A stretch of DNA of 64,000 nt from Dioscorea cayenensis subsp. rotundata (GCF_009730915.1 NC_052477.1:27608578-27672577), one strand, 5' to 3'; shown: positions 1 to 13,666, counted from the first letter of the stretch. The notes: generated from the letters alone by a model not told the origin. Translations and numbers: made by a program.

Positions 1-855
1 TAACAGGGGATTTTTTTGACCCGTCCATGCTAAAATTTTACATAAATATCCTTATATATCAATATATACATATAATTTTAAAATTTCTCACTTTATAATT
101 CAAATTAAATAAAATTATATTCATTTAATTATGATAGTTATGTATTTTGATTAAATTTATGTATTAATGAACTAAAAATTAGTGAAAATTATTTATTTTT
201 TTATTTTTATCTCAACTCTTGTAAAAACTAGGTAGGGTATGGGTGAGTGTAAAAATTCACTGGCCGGTTATGGCATTGAGAAGTTAAAAAAAGACGAGGT
301 GGGGTGGAGCGAGGCGGGGTGTGAGACAAGATATATGGGAGGTGGGCCAGAACGGGGCGCGGCGCGGAGGGGCGGGGAGTGGCAGAGCCGCCTTGCCCCA
401 TTGTTGTCCCTATCTCCAAAATATAACACACATTCTCTCTCTATATATAATTATATATATATATATATATATTAACGTTTAATATTTTTTAAAATATTAA
501 AGTTTTCTAAAGAAATTCAAATTCACCATAGTTTGATTGATATAATCCACATCATAATAAAAAAAAAACATTCAGATCATTAAGTTCATATAATTCATTT
601 CCATACTGCACTGAGTACAAGGCAGGGTGTAAAAATTTCCCGGCTAATCCTCACCGTCATTTCGTTTTGTGATCAGAAAAAAATCAATGATACACAACAC
701 GGATCTCAAAGCGCTTTGAACGGCATCCAGCACGTGTATTCCGGTCGTAAGAAAAATCCCTACGATTTAACTTGCAGCTAATCCTCTACTTCGTCACTCT
801 TTCAATCCCCTTATCCATCCGCGCTCGAGCACGAGGGCTTCCCCCGCGCATTCCA
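1..855. other. AT-rich region upstream of RPL17
   Basis: No gene is seen. The first 230 bases are very AT-rich. A GC-rich, G-skewed patch at about 228-410 stands out and may be the worn end of a transposon, since it shares the GGGTA/GGGG character of the hAT-type element at 13720. A short (TA)n run lies near 450-472. Closer to the gene are a 12-bp palindrome (CAAAGCGCTTTG, about 708-719) and a CACGTG G-box near 732, both plausible promoter elements for RPL17; this is inference only. Confidence 0.5.
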
Positions 856-3319
856 ATGGCGATGGCTTCTTCATCCTCTCCGGCGCTTTCCATCTCGCCA
901 TGGAGCATGGCCTCGCTTCGGTCCGCCCTCCCTTCGATTCCCACGCCTCGCATCCTTTCCCTTCGCTTCTCGTCTCCTGCGGCGCCCTTTCCGTCCTCGT
1001 CTCGCCTGAGATCCAGCCACAAGGAGCAGAAACTCTTGCGGTCTTTCACTGGCCTCGCTCCCGATTCCACTCTTATGTCCATGGGCTCTTGTAAGTGCTT
1101 TGTTTGGATTCCATCCAATTCAATGCATGTTATGCTTGTTAATTTGATAGTCATATGAATTCCATCTTTCTTTTTGCTTCATTGATCTGCTCCTTTGAAT
1201 ATTCAATGAAGAATTATGATCGCGATTTATTCTTCGCGGATTTGTTTGCTCAATCTCTGCCATGCAGTGTTGAGCTTCATAATTTTACTATTTTCGTGTT
1301 TTTTTTTCTAACTCATCATACCAATGAATTTGGTTTGCTATTGATGATTGTTATCTCAAAGTCTGTTTTGCATTAGTACAAGTAATTGAAACATCTGTAA
1401 TCTATACATGTGGAACTTTAAATGTGGATGTGTCATCCATTTGTTAGATTTACCTCCTGATAAAAGCATATTGAGTCAAAATGTGGCATTGTAAAATGCA
1501 GTGCTGGGGCAGCAATATTAATTATTAGCTGCAAATGTACCCATCATCTCGAGCACTGTTTGATTATATTATTTAGTTATCATTTCCATGTCATTTTCAT
1601 GATGGTCTAGATTATGAATGGAGAAACTAAATTGAAGCAATAGTCACACTTTTTTGAGGCTCAAGCATGAGCATCAAATCATAATTAATCACAATTTATT
1701 AAAGTATTTCTGAGGTCGTATCAGAATTTGATGTATATTGTATGGAGCAACCTGATTTTAACCAGTCATACTTGAGGCAGTGAGTACTCTATGATTATTC
1801 TGTTCCATTTTGCCCAAGTATTCTTTCATTCAAGGAGCTCTTCCTTTTGCCTGTCATTCAGGACTGTCTACTCTATTCCAGAACCTGCGATGTATGATTA
1901 TTTGCACCCAAATGCAAGGCCGCACATGATATCATATGAGAAATGTATAGCTAAAGTGCACTCGATTCTATTTGAAGAAGAAAAAGTTTGAGGACTTGTA
2001 TTCTGCTTTAAGAGATTTAGACTTTCTCCCATATGATTAAGTATTATACATTTATACGAGTTAATTTCACTACTGCTAAAAGAACTATGCTCTTGGTATA
2101 GTTTTATCATATTTTCAAAATATAAAAGTTCTGACAAATATGTAAAATATTTCTTCAAAATTTAATTGGCTTTCTTCTGGAATTGATTAAATGATGTTTG
2201 AATAATTGGATGTCTTTTCTTGTTGGTTTTGGAATTAGCTTATTACTTACTTTTGAAACTCTTCTGTGGCTACCCTTGATTGAAATCATTTTTTTTTTCA
2301 AGTTTTTTTTTTCTTTTTAGAAGATTTGCTTGCCCTACATAAACTCAACCACCTTTTGTATTATTCATCCTTAGAGAACCCATCCTTAGAAGAGTGGCTA
2401 TATCAGGAGTTGTAAGTTTTCTTCACTCATTCTATGAGGATAGTCAGTTGATGTGAGTAAGGAGGTGAAAGGGACTACAGATGTCATTGTGGTTGAGAAT
2501 CTGATGAGTAGGAATGACTAGGCAAGAAAAAAATGAGACTGACAATAAGAGAGAACTGGACAAGAATGTGGAGAGAGAACTAATGTGGGTGAGAGAGTTC
2601 TGACATGGGGAAAAAAGTGAGAAATAGAGATGAACCAAGAATTTTGATGTTGGGCCTCAATCACTTCCTTACTACCATTTGATTGGGCTTGATCTAGATC
2701 AGCATATTAATTGATTAATTACAAGAAGAAATCAATTTTACATTAGTCTATGACAACTAATATGAGATAATGTGAAATTCACAACCCCTCAGCAAAACTA
2801 TTATTCTCTAAATGGTGAAATTGTAACTATTGAAAAAATAACTGTCCTTAATTTTCCTTTTGATAAATGCATTTCCTATGTGTCATTTCCATATCCTTTG
2901 ATTCTGCAGATGGTGCTGGCTTTGAGAATGGTTTAAGCATTATTGATAGTGGGTCTAGATTCTATGCAATGCGACATGGAAAACGTGTTCCAAAACTCAA
3001 TAGGCCCCCAGATCAGCGGCGTGCATTATTACGCGGCCTTACCACACAGCTCTTGAAGCATGGCAGGATCAAAACTACCAGAGCAAGAGCAAGTGCTATG
3101 AGGAAGTATGTGGATAAAATGATAACACTAGCCAAAGATGGATCTCTCCATAAGAGGAGACAAGCCTTGGGGTTCATTTACGAAAAGCAGATTGTCCATG
3201 CCTTATTTGCTGAAGTCCAGGACAGATATGGTGAACGGAATGGAGGATATACAAGAATTATCAGAACTTTACCAAGGAGAGGAGATAATGCACCTATGGC
3301 CTTTATTGAGCTTGTCTAG
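856..3319 (+). CDS. RPL17: Plastid 50S ribosomal protein bL17 (RPL17), two exons
   Basis: Large-subunit protein of the chloroplast ribosome, located near the peptide exit tunnel by homology to bacterial L17. Exon 1 is 856-1090 and exon 2 is 2910-3319. The 1.8-kb intron has a GTAAGT donor and a TTCTGCAG acceptor and splits a codon. The product is 214 residues. Residues 1 to about 97 are rich in Ser, Ala, Pro and Arg with few acidic residues, as in a plastid transit peptide. The bL17 domain starts at Met99 ([10 protein letters not shown]) and runs to the C-terminus (APMAFIELV), about 116 residues, the normal length. The start at 856 is chosen because the transit peptide follows at once; a second in-frame ATG lies 6 bases on. 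Family and exon structure are clear. Plastid rather than mitochondrial targeting is inferred from the extension and from similarity to plant plastid L17. Confidence 0.93.
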
Positions 3320-5364
3320 GTGAACTTACAACTTGTCCCTTTAGAATGGTTGATTTATGCTTCCATCAAAACTAATTGCTGCATGCTAAGTTTTTCTAAA
3401 GAAACATTATTTGGTTTGTTCTCATTTACTAGTGCCAACATTTTTTGAAATTACAAGTCTATTCCATGGCAAATGCATTGTCTATTTTACATCTCTCACT
3501 ATATGTATTAATAAGTGATGGTCTTCCCAGTATGAATTAGCAAGAGTGTTATGCCTGTCCAACTTGAGTATCAAATCTTGTATACACTCTCAATGCTAGT
3601 GCTTTAGTTATCTTTCAAGTGCTATGCTTATCCAATTATCCATCCATGCACCTCCCAATGCCATTGCCTGCAATGGAGTATATTAAGTCCCAAACTTGAC
3701 ATAGCCATATCATTTATCTAGATTTCAGTCACATCCTTGAGAGATAAGATAGAACTCTCTAGAAACTTGTTTGATGTGTTAGTTATCCTGCATAATGGAA
3801 ATTTATTGCTAAATAATTCCACTTGGCCCAGCATTGGCATGCAGTGCAACATATATTTTAGCTTCAGAGAAATAACAATAACAACCATGAAATTTCCTAT
3901 CAGAACACTGTCATTATTGAGTTCATTCCTCAGTCATCAAGATCGGAATTTTACATTTTGGTCTAGTTAGATCTGTAGCTATGATGCCTCATGTCAGAAG
4001 GTATTGATGCGTGGAAGATCATATTGAATTCAGCTTCAACTTTATCCTTCTATACATTTGAATAAAGAATTATTGTCCGAAATCTGCCATGAGGATCAAG
4101 ATGATTGTTTTTAGTTGCTTTGCTTTTTATCTCATTTTATTCTCTTATTTTCTGTGGGTAGGAGTAAGTTACATGGCCATAACATCAAAAGTAAAGAAGC
4201 TGAAATAACGATTGTCTACTTGATCTATTATATGTAAAATATCATACTGTTCAAGAGTACTTTTACCATTAGAAATACACAGTTCAATTTTATTTCTGAC
4301 TATGTTAATTTTGGGACATCTGCAGCTACTTTTTTTTAATGGATTTTGCATATATTCCTCAATTATTGGGGAACACTGACCAATGTCTCTGCTCCTTGCA
4401 TGTCTAATTGCCATTGAAAGACCTCTTAAGGTCAGATTTCTGTATTTGTTCTCTTGTTCCTGTTGTTGTACTCTCTTAAAAATTCTGTGAAATTTATTAT
4501 ATCTTCCATCCCTAACTGCTTCTTTTCGGTAGCATGTTCTTGATTCTTGAAAATCTTGTATGAGCAGATTAAGGTTCTTTCACTGGTCAATTTTCAATTT
4601 CAATGTGGTTCGTTGTTCATCAGTATTTCTATTACTCAAGGCATCAGTTCAATGGTGCATATTGTGGGTGAAATGCTTGGCAGATGCATGTCCTTCTCAT
4701 GTGATAACACTTCATTGCAATCACATGCAAGCATCTCAGAGTGGGTGAAGACAGAGGCCTTTTCCTACTACTATTGCTCAGTCTTTCTATTGGGTTTCAC
4801 TATCAGGCCTATTGAAGGTAGGAAAGAGGGATGAGCACTTGCTTTTGTGCCCAACCTAATGAGTGAGTGATAGGTAGTTTTCATGGCAGGCAATTGGTGG
4901 TCCCTTGCTTGGTGCTCTTTTAGTTTCAATCAGTAGATCATACCAGAATCAGGTCTCTTGCCGTACTACCTAGTGGAACAAACAAGCTTTATTAGTGCTT
5001 AACTTGGTGTGTTGCAGAGTTGGTCTAGAAACGGCCCCCTAAAAACACCTTAGACTTGACTTTCATGTGTCACAGAATCATGCTTTTGTGGGAATGGTTG
5101 GAGTCGGCAAATCCATAGCTTACTTTTTTTTTTGGTGGGATTGAGCATGCATTGCATAGTTTTTAAGGCCACATTCCTATTGATGCTCTCTTTTCCCATG
5201 CTTGCTGAAACTTTTGTCTAAAACTTTGAATTGCTGTTATATGTTCTTTTGCTTTCCCTTTACCCTTTAGGCGCCTACTATTTAGCAAGCATGTCATAGT
5301 TTCATCATAATTTGCTAATAGCTGAGATATATCTTGCCGACATGGTAAAAGAAATTAGTTTTTG
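3320..5364. other. Region downstream of RPL17, no gene seen
   Basis: About 2 kb of AT-rich sequence. The RPL17 3'UTR must occupy the first few hundred bases. Open frames here (for example 3737-3970 and 4547-4834) are short, have no recognisable domain and lack coding character. Confidence 0.5.
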
Positions 5365-6530
5365 TGGAGTGCTAGGAGTTGATTTTAGTAAATCATTCAG
5401 TTGTGGCTTTTTTATATAATTCTTTTCATCATTTGAGAAGATCAGCTTGAGAATTCTACCAGAATACAGCAAAGAGCTGTGGAGATGATTTGATTAGCAT
5501 GATAGGAAATAATCTTGATGCTTGAGCATCAAATTTTAATTTAATTATTTTCTTATATAGTTTGCATGTCATTTCAGAAGATTATATTGAGATTTCAACC
5601 AAAATAAAACAAATAGGTGTCATGATTAAGGACAAACCTTGATACACAGGGACCTAACATTTCCATTCAGTTCTTATCTTCATATATTTTTTGGCTGGTC
5701 ATGTGGAACAATTAGCTTAAGAATTCCACCTAAATGCAACAATTGCGTGTTAGGATGCTTTTATTAATTCAAAGGGAAGATGGAACAATTAGGGTTTGCA
5801 TGATATGAACAAATTTTGATACATGAAACATCATTATTAATTCAAAGGGAAGATGCATACAGCCTCCTAACTAGGTGCATGAGAAATAAGATATCTGATT
5901 ATAGGTTGGGCAGCTGGCTAACATAATGATTATGTCCTTTTTGCCTTGGAGACATCGGTGGCAAGCTTAGGAGGTGATTTTTAGTAAATCATTTTGTCAT
6001 GGCTTTTTAATATAATTTTGTTTATCATTCAAGAAGATTAGCTTGAGAATTCCACCAGAATACAACAAAGAGCTGTGGAGATGATTTGATTAGCATGATA
6101 GGAACATATCTTGATGCATGAGCATCGCATGTCAATCTAGTTCTTTTCTTCTCTAATTTGCACGTCATTTCAGAAGATTAGTTTTAGATTTCAACCAGAA
6201 GAAAACAAATAGGTGTCATGATATACACAGAGACTTAACATTTTCATTTTGTTCTTTTCTTTATATATTTTGGCCGGTAATTTGGAACAATTAGCTTTGA
6301 AAATTCCACCAAAATACAACAATAGCGCATTAGGATGCTTTTGGTTTGCATCATATGAACAAACCTTGTTACATGAATGAAATATTATTTCTGATTCAAA
6401 GGGAAGATGAATACAGCTTCCTAACGTGTGATGCATGAGAGATATCTTATTTTAGGCTGGGCAGCTGGCCAACCTAATGATCATGCCCACCTTTTAGCCT
6501 AGAGACACCAGTGACAAGCTTAGCAGTGAC
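5365..6530. repeat. Two diverged tandem copies of a ~596-bp unit with internal ~130-bp monomers
   Basis: Copy 1 is about 5365-5960 and copy 2 about 5961-6530. Landmarks recur at constant spacing: TTAGCTTGAGAATTC-type blocks at 5436 and 6032, and the AGAAGATTA block at 5576 and 6172 (both 596 apart). The GAACAATTAGCTT block at 5706 and 6285 is 579 apart because of small deletions. Each copy closes with a GGGCAGCTGGC segment and an AAGCTTAG segment. Inside a copy, the three blocks at 5436, 5576 and 5706 resemble one another (AGAAGATTAGCTTGAGAATTCCACC, then an AACAAAT... stretch, then CTTGATACATGA), so the unit itself seems built from ~130-bp monomers. No coding potential is seen. Confidence 0.8.
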
Positions 6531-9100
6531 CAAACTATACAAGGATCACTAGAAAATATTGAATTAGGTCATCAAGGATTCAATAAATAAATAAAAAATG
6601 TGCCCTTTTCCCATCATCTTGATCTTTCCACTTTCTTTATTTGTTTCAGAGTCCCTCTTCGCTTGGACAAGTCTATTGAAATCAATGATGCTTCAAATGG
6701 AAGTAGGCTAGTCAACAAGGCATGTGCTCTATTTTTTTCTACAAGGATGACCTGTAACCTAGAAATAGAAATGTTAGTCCAAATAGTGAACATGGTGGCC
6801 CACCAGCAAGCTTTGTTGTCCATTTAAATAACAAACAACTTGTTTATATAATATTAGTTTTAGGACTTAAAGTTTTGTTACTTCTTGAAATATTCTCATC
6901 CCTATAGAACTAGATCATTTTTTTATTTATTTATAATACGTTGCATGGTTTCTAACTACAATTAATTAGGTGAGCAGATGATTCAATGCTGTCTAGAAAA
7001 TCAAAATCTCAAAGTCAGTTTGGAAGTTAATTCTATCAACACCATTAGATATCTTTCAACCTCTCCTTTCACAGAAAAAGATTGTGTACAAACCAATAGG
7101 TCTCTTGTAGAAACAATTTGAGCAATTATTTTGATCAATGACAATCTAATTTATGTCATATTTTCAACCTGTCCTTATGTCAAATTGGCAACTTGTGTTA
7201 CGCGTACATCTTAGGAAGTTTAATCATCTCAACATCCAACTGTTTGATTTAAGAGAAATAAACACAAAGCTTAGACTTCATGGTCTTGCTTACGTGTAAT
7301 TATTATCTCAACAATGTCTATATATCAGTATTAATGCAGATGTTCATTGTAGTCAATCCATTAGAATTTGCAACCAGGGTTAGTCAAGATTATATTACAT
7401 AGTCTCTATTTGCATCCCATGTATATATAACTTTATTTCAGGTAACTCATATTTACTCACATTCTTTGTACACAACATATGGTAAATTTTTTATTGGTTC
7501 ATATAATTTTTCAAATAGACCGATTATTCTTCTTTGTATTACTTTTAGATTGGTAAAAAAAAAAATTTCTGACAATATGGACAAGCCATCATCACTCATA
7601 CATCCACTAAATACTTAATCATATTTTAAGAGAGAGTTAAATCTTTAATCTCTGATATACGAAATAAACTCATTACTATCTGGTTATTGCGCCGGTGGTG
7701 CATGATCATATTTTCATTTTTATTGTTTTTATTGTTTAGTTTGTTAGCATTTTATTTCTTATATTTTATTAGTATTTTTTTTATATAAAAACTATTTGTT
7801 GTTATCTTTAGTATTCATTGAAATATCTCACTTAGTAGTTAGTCCAATGGCAACCAAGAAAGGTCCAATCTCTAGAATATGTCCACACAAACTGATTTGA
7901 TTGACAAGACTTTAAAAACAAGCTTTTAACTTTTGTAGATTTTAGAAAATTCAGACATTATTCATCTAATCTAGAATCAATGTTACTTCAGCTTACTAAA
8001 TTTTCTTGTATCTGCAATAAAGTCATGGAAATCAAAGATTTTTGCCTGTGAAATTAGAGTGAGTCAGGAGTAATTAGTCACCGACCAAGTTACTCTTTTT
8101 TTTTTCTAGTTGGTCGGCAAAATAGAATATGTAGTTCCCCTAAAGACAGACATGGACTCCTCAAAATCCCTTCAAAGATCTCATGACTTCATTTTTAGTC
8201 CAACTTTGCTTTCTTATCATCCATCTGTGTGACTTATACTCATAGCCTGCTTTCTTTATTTTCAATGGTATGGTTATGTCAATGATTCATTTGTGTGGCA
8301 ATTAGTTTCTTCTATTCTTCTTTTTATTGTCTAATCAAACTTTATCAATGAAATAAAGTTGATTTATCAAGGTGTGGTGATAATTGGAAAAGAACTGTGT
8401 CTTGTTCTTCCTCTTAATTCAGTCACATGTTTAAGTATCCAATTTAACTACCATTTTCTTTTGTGGCTTTAACTAGACCATAAATCACCTCAGCTAAAGT
8501 TTGTTCCCTTATTTTTGACTAAGAGATTGATCAAGTTTTTATGACTTTTATTAGCTTCCCTGTAGTCAAAATATGACCACTCTATTTTATAAACTTCGGT
8601 TCTTTTTTTCTCCTTTTCATTTTTTTTTATAAGATTGGAGTTATAGTGATTTTCACATCTGAATTACTTAGAGGAGATGATATTTTTTTCCCATGTCAAC
8701 ATTAAATTTGTAGAAATGGATATTTTTGTTATCTAAAAATTTCAACGTCACGTAGATAAGAAATCTATGGGTGTTTGTAGTTGAGCCGTTGGATTCAAAT
8801 CAGTTGCTAAATCATCCATTTTTTATAAACAGTAATCATCAATAGATGACTGTTATTAAAAAGTAAAAAAAATGGGATACATACAAAATGGTATAAACAG
8901 TACTTTCATCGTAATCGTTTGATAATCATTACTATAGCACCCAAAGGAATCACAGCCATCAAAGACTATTTACAACCCCGCGTAAAAAAATAATATAAAG
9001 TAACCAATATGACCATTCATCACGTATAAACCAATTAATTTAATCAACGAGTACAATTGTTTTGGTATTGTTTATACACATGTGTACTTCTCTCAATCAA
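6531..9100. other. AT-rich intergenic sequence
   Basis: No gene recognised. A stretch at about 6650-6720 follows a good polypyrimidine-CAG acceptor and is open in frame, but it has no clear donor or known homology (see rejected list). The segment at 8640-9060 contains a CCGTTGGATT motif and short inverted segments typical of worn MITEs, but no boundaries can be set. Confidence 0.4.
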
Positions 9101-9974
9101 GGTTGTCAGACCCGGCCCGAGTAATGACCCGGCTAAGCCCAAGGGTCAGGGGTCAATGGGTTCGACCAGGTCGAATCGGGATTGAACCGGGGTCAATAAT
9201 TAAATATAAAAAATATTATAATAATTACTAATTAGCAAATATAATATTAAACCCATAATTATAATACAAAAACCTACTCAAATTTGATATTTAAATTGAT
9301 AAATTACATTATATACAGTAGAGTTTTCTAATTATGTCATTTATTTTTACATTTTTAAATATTTACAAATTTAATATATTAATATATAATTATCGAACTT
9401 CTCTCGGTGTTATTTATTTATTTATTTGTTTATTGATTGATTTTGTTAAAATAGATAAGAAATTTAATTCACTAATTCTTATATCTCAATTGAGTTTTAT
9501 TTTGTTTTAAATTTTCTTATAAATTAGAATACTTTAATTTTATATTTTTATAATAAAATTACACTCATTTATTGTTTTATTTTTTTAATAAATTAAATTT
9601 TTAGAAAGTATTTACATAACACATTTTATTTTTAAATGTTAATTTTTTTGTTTGTATGTTTATGATATATATATATACATATATTGTAATTCTATTTATT
9701 GATTATCAATTATAAATTAATATTAATAAATATACACGATTTTGTGGTTTCTAATGAGAAAATAATAATAAATTATTAAATATTTTTTAAAAAAATTAAA
9801 CATTATGGCCGATTGATCCGGCCAGTGTCAACCGGTTTCCAGTTGAACCGTCCCGGTCACCGGGTTAACACCGGATTTTTTAATACTCGGTTTAATAGGG
9901 TATACCAGGGATCGCCACATGGTCGGTTCCCAGTTTTTTCGGTTGAATTGGCCGGGTCGATCTTGGTTGACAAC
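9101..9974. mobile_element. Non-autonomous TIR element with GGTTGTCA / TTGACAAC ends
   Basis: The left end begins GGTTGTCAGACCCGGCCCGA and the right end finishes GGCCGGGTCGATCTTGGTTGACAAC. These are imperfect inverted complements, both unusually GC-rich (CCGG, ACCGG) against an AT-rich core. No transposase frame is inside; the open frame at 9813-10103 crosses the right end and has no domain. I could not find a clean target-site duplication, so the superfamily is not assigned and the edges are approximate. Confidence 0.6.
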
Positions 9975-11376
9975 TTTGTTCTCAACTATTCCTTTTGTGT
10001 CTGTCTCTTTTTCCTTTTCTCTCTTTTGGTTTTTTTTTTAATTAGTGGACATTCATTTACGTATTACCATGCATATATATACTCCACAAAGTTATTTTTA
10101 TAATATCATTTCAGCGTTGGAGATGTATGCAACCAATTATAATTTTTTGGGGTGTAAATTATTAATAATAATATAGAGCACAACATCAGATGGAATTATT
10201 AAAGTTAGATTGAAATATCTGTGCACAAATAAATGCTTAATCTGACTAAACAAGAGCAAATGCCGGCAAGAGCACTAGACTTGCAATGTAAACATATTTA
10301 TTAATACTTCTTTATGACCCATTTTTCATATTTTTCTTTCAAAATGTTTGTATTTATATCAAACAATTACAAATTCAAAACAATTGCATTCATGGTCTTA
10401 TGTACTTGCATGCTTCCAGATAAATTGAAAAGAAACGTGTCATTGCCAACCTTCAATGTAATCAATATATATATATATATATATATGAAAGTGATGTATT
10501 TCAAGTTTTGGTATTTGACATGATGTGATATATTTCATCCGGTACAAGTGTTTGTTTTCTTTCCGTAAAAGTCCATTATTGATTGGAAATGGCTGTTCTC
10601 TCTTTACTTGATGAGTCATGAATAAGATATTTCTCATTTCTCCTAATTAATCCTTTTTTTTTCTTATTAATCTAGCTTGAAAATGAATCATTTTTAATTT
10701 ATATATAATTAGTTTTTTTAGAAGTTATACTGAAACTAAACTCTTTTCAGACTTTTCAGTTTCCACGGGAAAGTTGAATTTTGTTGCTGAATATGATAAC
10801 TATTTGAATTGTATTTGAACAAGTATTTAATTAATGCTAAACAACTTTAGTATTATCCCCAAAAGAAAAAGATAAATGGTTACATGGAAATAGAGATATC
10901 ACATTTCTCCAAATTTTAAAAATGGTTGAAGTTATTTGTTTGTGTTTTTTAATAAAATGAACAAGTGATCCTTTATATATATATATATGTATGTATGTAT
11001 GTATGTATATACCTTTAGGAAAAAGGTATGCTAATATTTTATTGTGATAAAACAACAATAACAACAACAACAAATCATTAACGTTAATTATTTGAGATTT
11101 TTTTTCTACGTTGCTTTATTAACAGTGAAAGGACAAGATAAATTAAAATAGTTTGTCATATTATTATGTAAATTATTGTTTAATATTTTTTATAACTTTG
11201 TTTTTTTCTATAATTTTCTATTTTTTTATGTGGGTCATTTTCAAATTGTCCAAAGAACTACTCCTTAATTTGTTTACTAATAAGTAGTAAGTGAAATTTA
11301 TTTGTTTAGTCATAAATAGTAAGTGAAATTTATTATTATTATTTTTTTTTAGTATGTTGTTGTATGGAGATATATA
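9975..11376. other. AT-rich intergenic sequence with microsatellites
   Basis: No gene. It contains a (TA)n run near 10466-10487 and a compound (TA)n(TGTA)n run near 10976-11010. Confidence 0.5.
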
Positions 11377-11625
11377 TTTTTTTTTAATGAATAAATCATA
11401 ACTTTATTGTAAAATAAAAACTAAAAACAAAATCAAGGGCTACAGCAAAAAAACAACAAAGCAAAAAATTAGATCACCTAAAGTAAAACTCCGCTAGAAA
11501 AAACCAATAGAACCAACAAAAAAAAACAAAATGAATAAAGGAGAACATCAACGGACCAACTACAGGAGTGATGGAAAGCCGCAAAGCTCAAACTAAACTG
11601 CAGGGAGGAGATGTTTTTAACACAT
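11377..11625 (-). mobile_element. LINE-like 3' tail (truncated)
   Basis: Begins on the + strand with a T-run, then AATAAATCATAACTTTATTGTAA. The same kind of segment (T-run, then ATGGATAAATCACAACTTT) opens the copies at 18511 and 35585, and the last of these leads into a minus-strand LINE zf-RVT region. Read on the minus strand this is the 3' end and poly(A) tail of a 5'-truncated LINE. The assignment rests on this internal comparison, so it is tentative. Confidence 0.4.
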
Positions 11626-11628
11626 TAA

Positions 11629-12198
11629 GGGGCCGTTTGGTTGGCAGTAATGTTTGCACATTACCGTCTGTTACGTGGTAATCTTTTCACATTACCATGT
11701 TTGGATTATTAGTGGTAGTAATATCGATAAGAATCATGATTATTAACCCTGAAGATTACAAGAAACTTGGTAATCCCATTACCACCAAAATAGGTGGCTA
11801 TGTTGGATTACCAGTGGGTGTGAATCGAAATATTTTTGGACAAATATGCCCTTTATTTAAAAATAATAATTTTTCATACTTTATTTGTTGGATAAAAAAA
11901 TTAAATTTAAATAACATTATTTTTTTGGAATATGTTTAGCTTTCGAAAAATTTAATTTTTTTATCCAAAATTTTATTTTTATTTTTAAATTTAAACTTGC
12001 ATAAAAATAGTAGACACAAGGGTATTTTTTGGGGAATTTAGAATATTACCAAGTTTATTACTATGTAACATGAGTTTCCAACCAAACATGATTATCATGA
12101 ATTACCACAACATTTCTGGGCATATAACATTCCCAATCTTATTACCATGGTAATCTCGTTACGTAATAATATATTATTACCGCGAACCAAACGACCCC
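11629..12198. mobile_element. PIF/Harbinger (Tourist-like) MITE, 570 bp, TAA target duplication
   Basis: The ends are GGGGCCGTTTGGTTGGCAGTAAT on the left and, read from the right end, GGGGTCGTTTGGTTCGCGGTAAT, matching at 20 of 23 positions. The element is flanked by direct TAA at 11626-11628 and 12199-12201. A 3-bp TTA/TAA duplication with GG(G)GCC-TGTTTGG-like ends is the signature of PIF/Harbinger. The arms extend inwards with paired ATTACCA/TGGTAAT motifs. There is no transposase, so it is non-autonomous. Confidence 0.87.
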
Positions 12199-12201
12199 TA
12201 A

Positions 12202-13624
12202 TGTTCAAGTCAAGACAAAGGGGGGTGGGGTAAAGAAAGTAAAGAAAAGGAGAGGTTTGGGTAAGGATCACATTTGTGAATGGACAAGAACTCACTGTTA
12301 AGTTCTCAAATCAAACTCAAACACCATTATATACAAATATCTATCTATATATATTTTTCAAACCTTAGTAAAAAGTTGTGTTGACAACTAATGTGATTAC
12401 TATGGTGAAAAATAATATTTCTTTAATAAAATTACTTAATAATATAAATATTTATATTAACAAAACGCATATAATTATTTTATAATATATAAATTTTAAT
12501 TATTAAATATTTTTTTTATTGGTAGAGTTTGGTGAGGGAAAAAAAAAAATCTAATTTTGTACAGTAAAAATAAATCAACATAGATCTAAGTCTTAGAGAG
12601 CAAACCATAAATGATTTAAAAAATACAAATGCTCGAAGTTGAATATGACAGTGTATCATTAGCTTACGCCAACTCTTTGAATTGAATTCTTTTTTTTTTT
12701 TAAATAAAAAATTACATGAAACTCATCTTCACAAAAAATTTAATAGCAATATTAGGTGATGGTAATTTTAATTTAATTCTTGATGTAAAGTGAAAGTTAC
12801 TGATAGTTTTTAATATCAATCATTGTGATTTTCTTTATATTTGACTGAATCATATAGATTTTAATTAATGTTGTAAAGTGAATATTTATTTTCAACTCAA
12901 TTGATTATAATTACAACAGTAAGGTCCTCTTTAATAATTATTAAAAAGCATGAAAAGAATGGTTCAAACTGACCAAAGAACAATCTACCACACCTATAAA
13001 AATCTATATTTTGATTTGGTCAAGTGATAATATCAACCACAGACTTCATTATTTTAAAATATATCGACAATTAAATCATATATATTAAACAAAGTCTAAC
13101 CAAATCAGTACTATTTGATAAATTTCATAAAGAAACAAAACTTACAAAAAAAAATTAAGCACGGGTATATGGGTAAAATTGTCATTTAAAAAAAAAATCA
13201 AATGCATAGGTACATATTTTTTGCATAGAGATTTAATTTGATATTTATATAAAATTAAGATTTGTTTATAATTGTCATGAAGTGTGAGGTTGAAATGGGT
13301 ATTATTTTAAAATTTTTTAAAAAATTATCGAAATATACAAAATAACAAAATTTAATAAAATTAGAAAATTGAATTCAGTATCTTTTCATTATTATTAACA
13401 CAATAAAGCATAATAGTTATAGAAATTATTTCCATAAAACTTCAATGACAATATATATATATTAAAATTAAAAATTAAATATTATAATTATTGAAGTATA
13501 TTTTAATAAAATTTTATTTTAAACCTTAAAATTTATGGTCATAACTAATTAAACCATATAGTTTATATAAATTTTAATTAAACCTCTAATCACAAATTGT
13601 GCCACTGTCACAAATAGAAAAATA

Positions 13625-13666
<42 letters not shown>

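Noticed and set aside
4547-4834. 95-codon open frame downstream of RPL17
   Set aside because: No domain, no splice context and an AT-rich composition like the intergenic background.
6600-6827. Exon-like open stretch after a TTTGTTTCAG acceptor
   Set aside because: No recognisable protein family, no clear donor and no neighbouring exons; it cannot be joined to RPL17, which is already complete.
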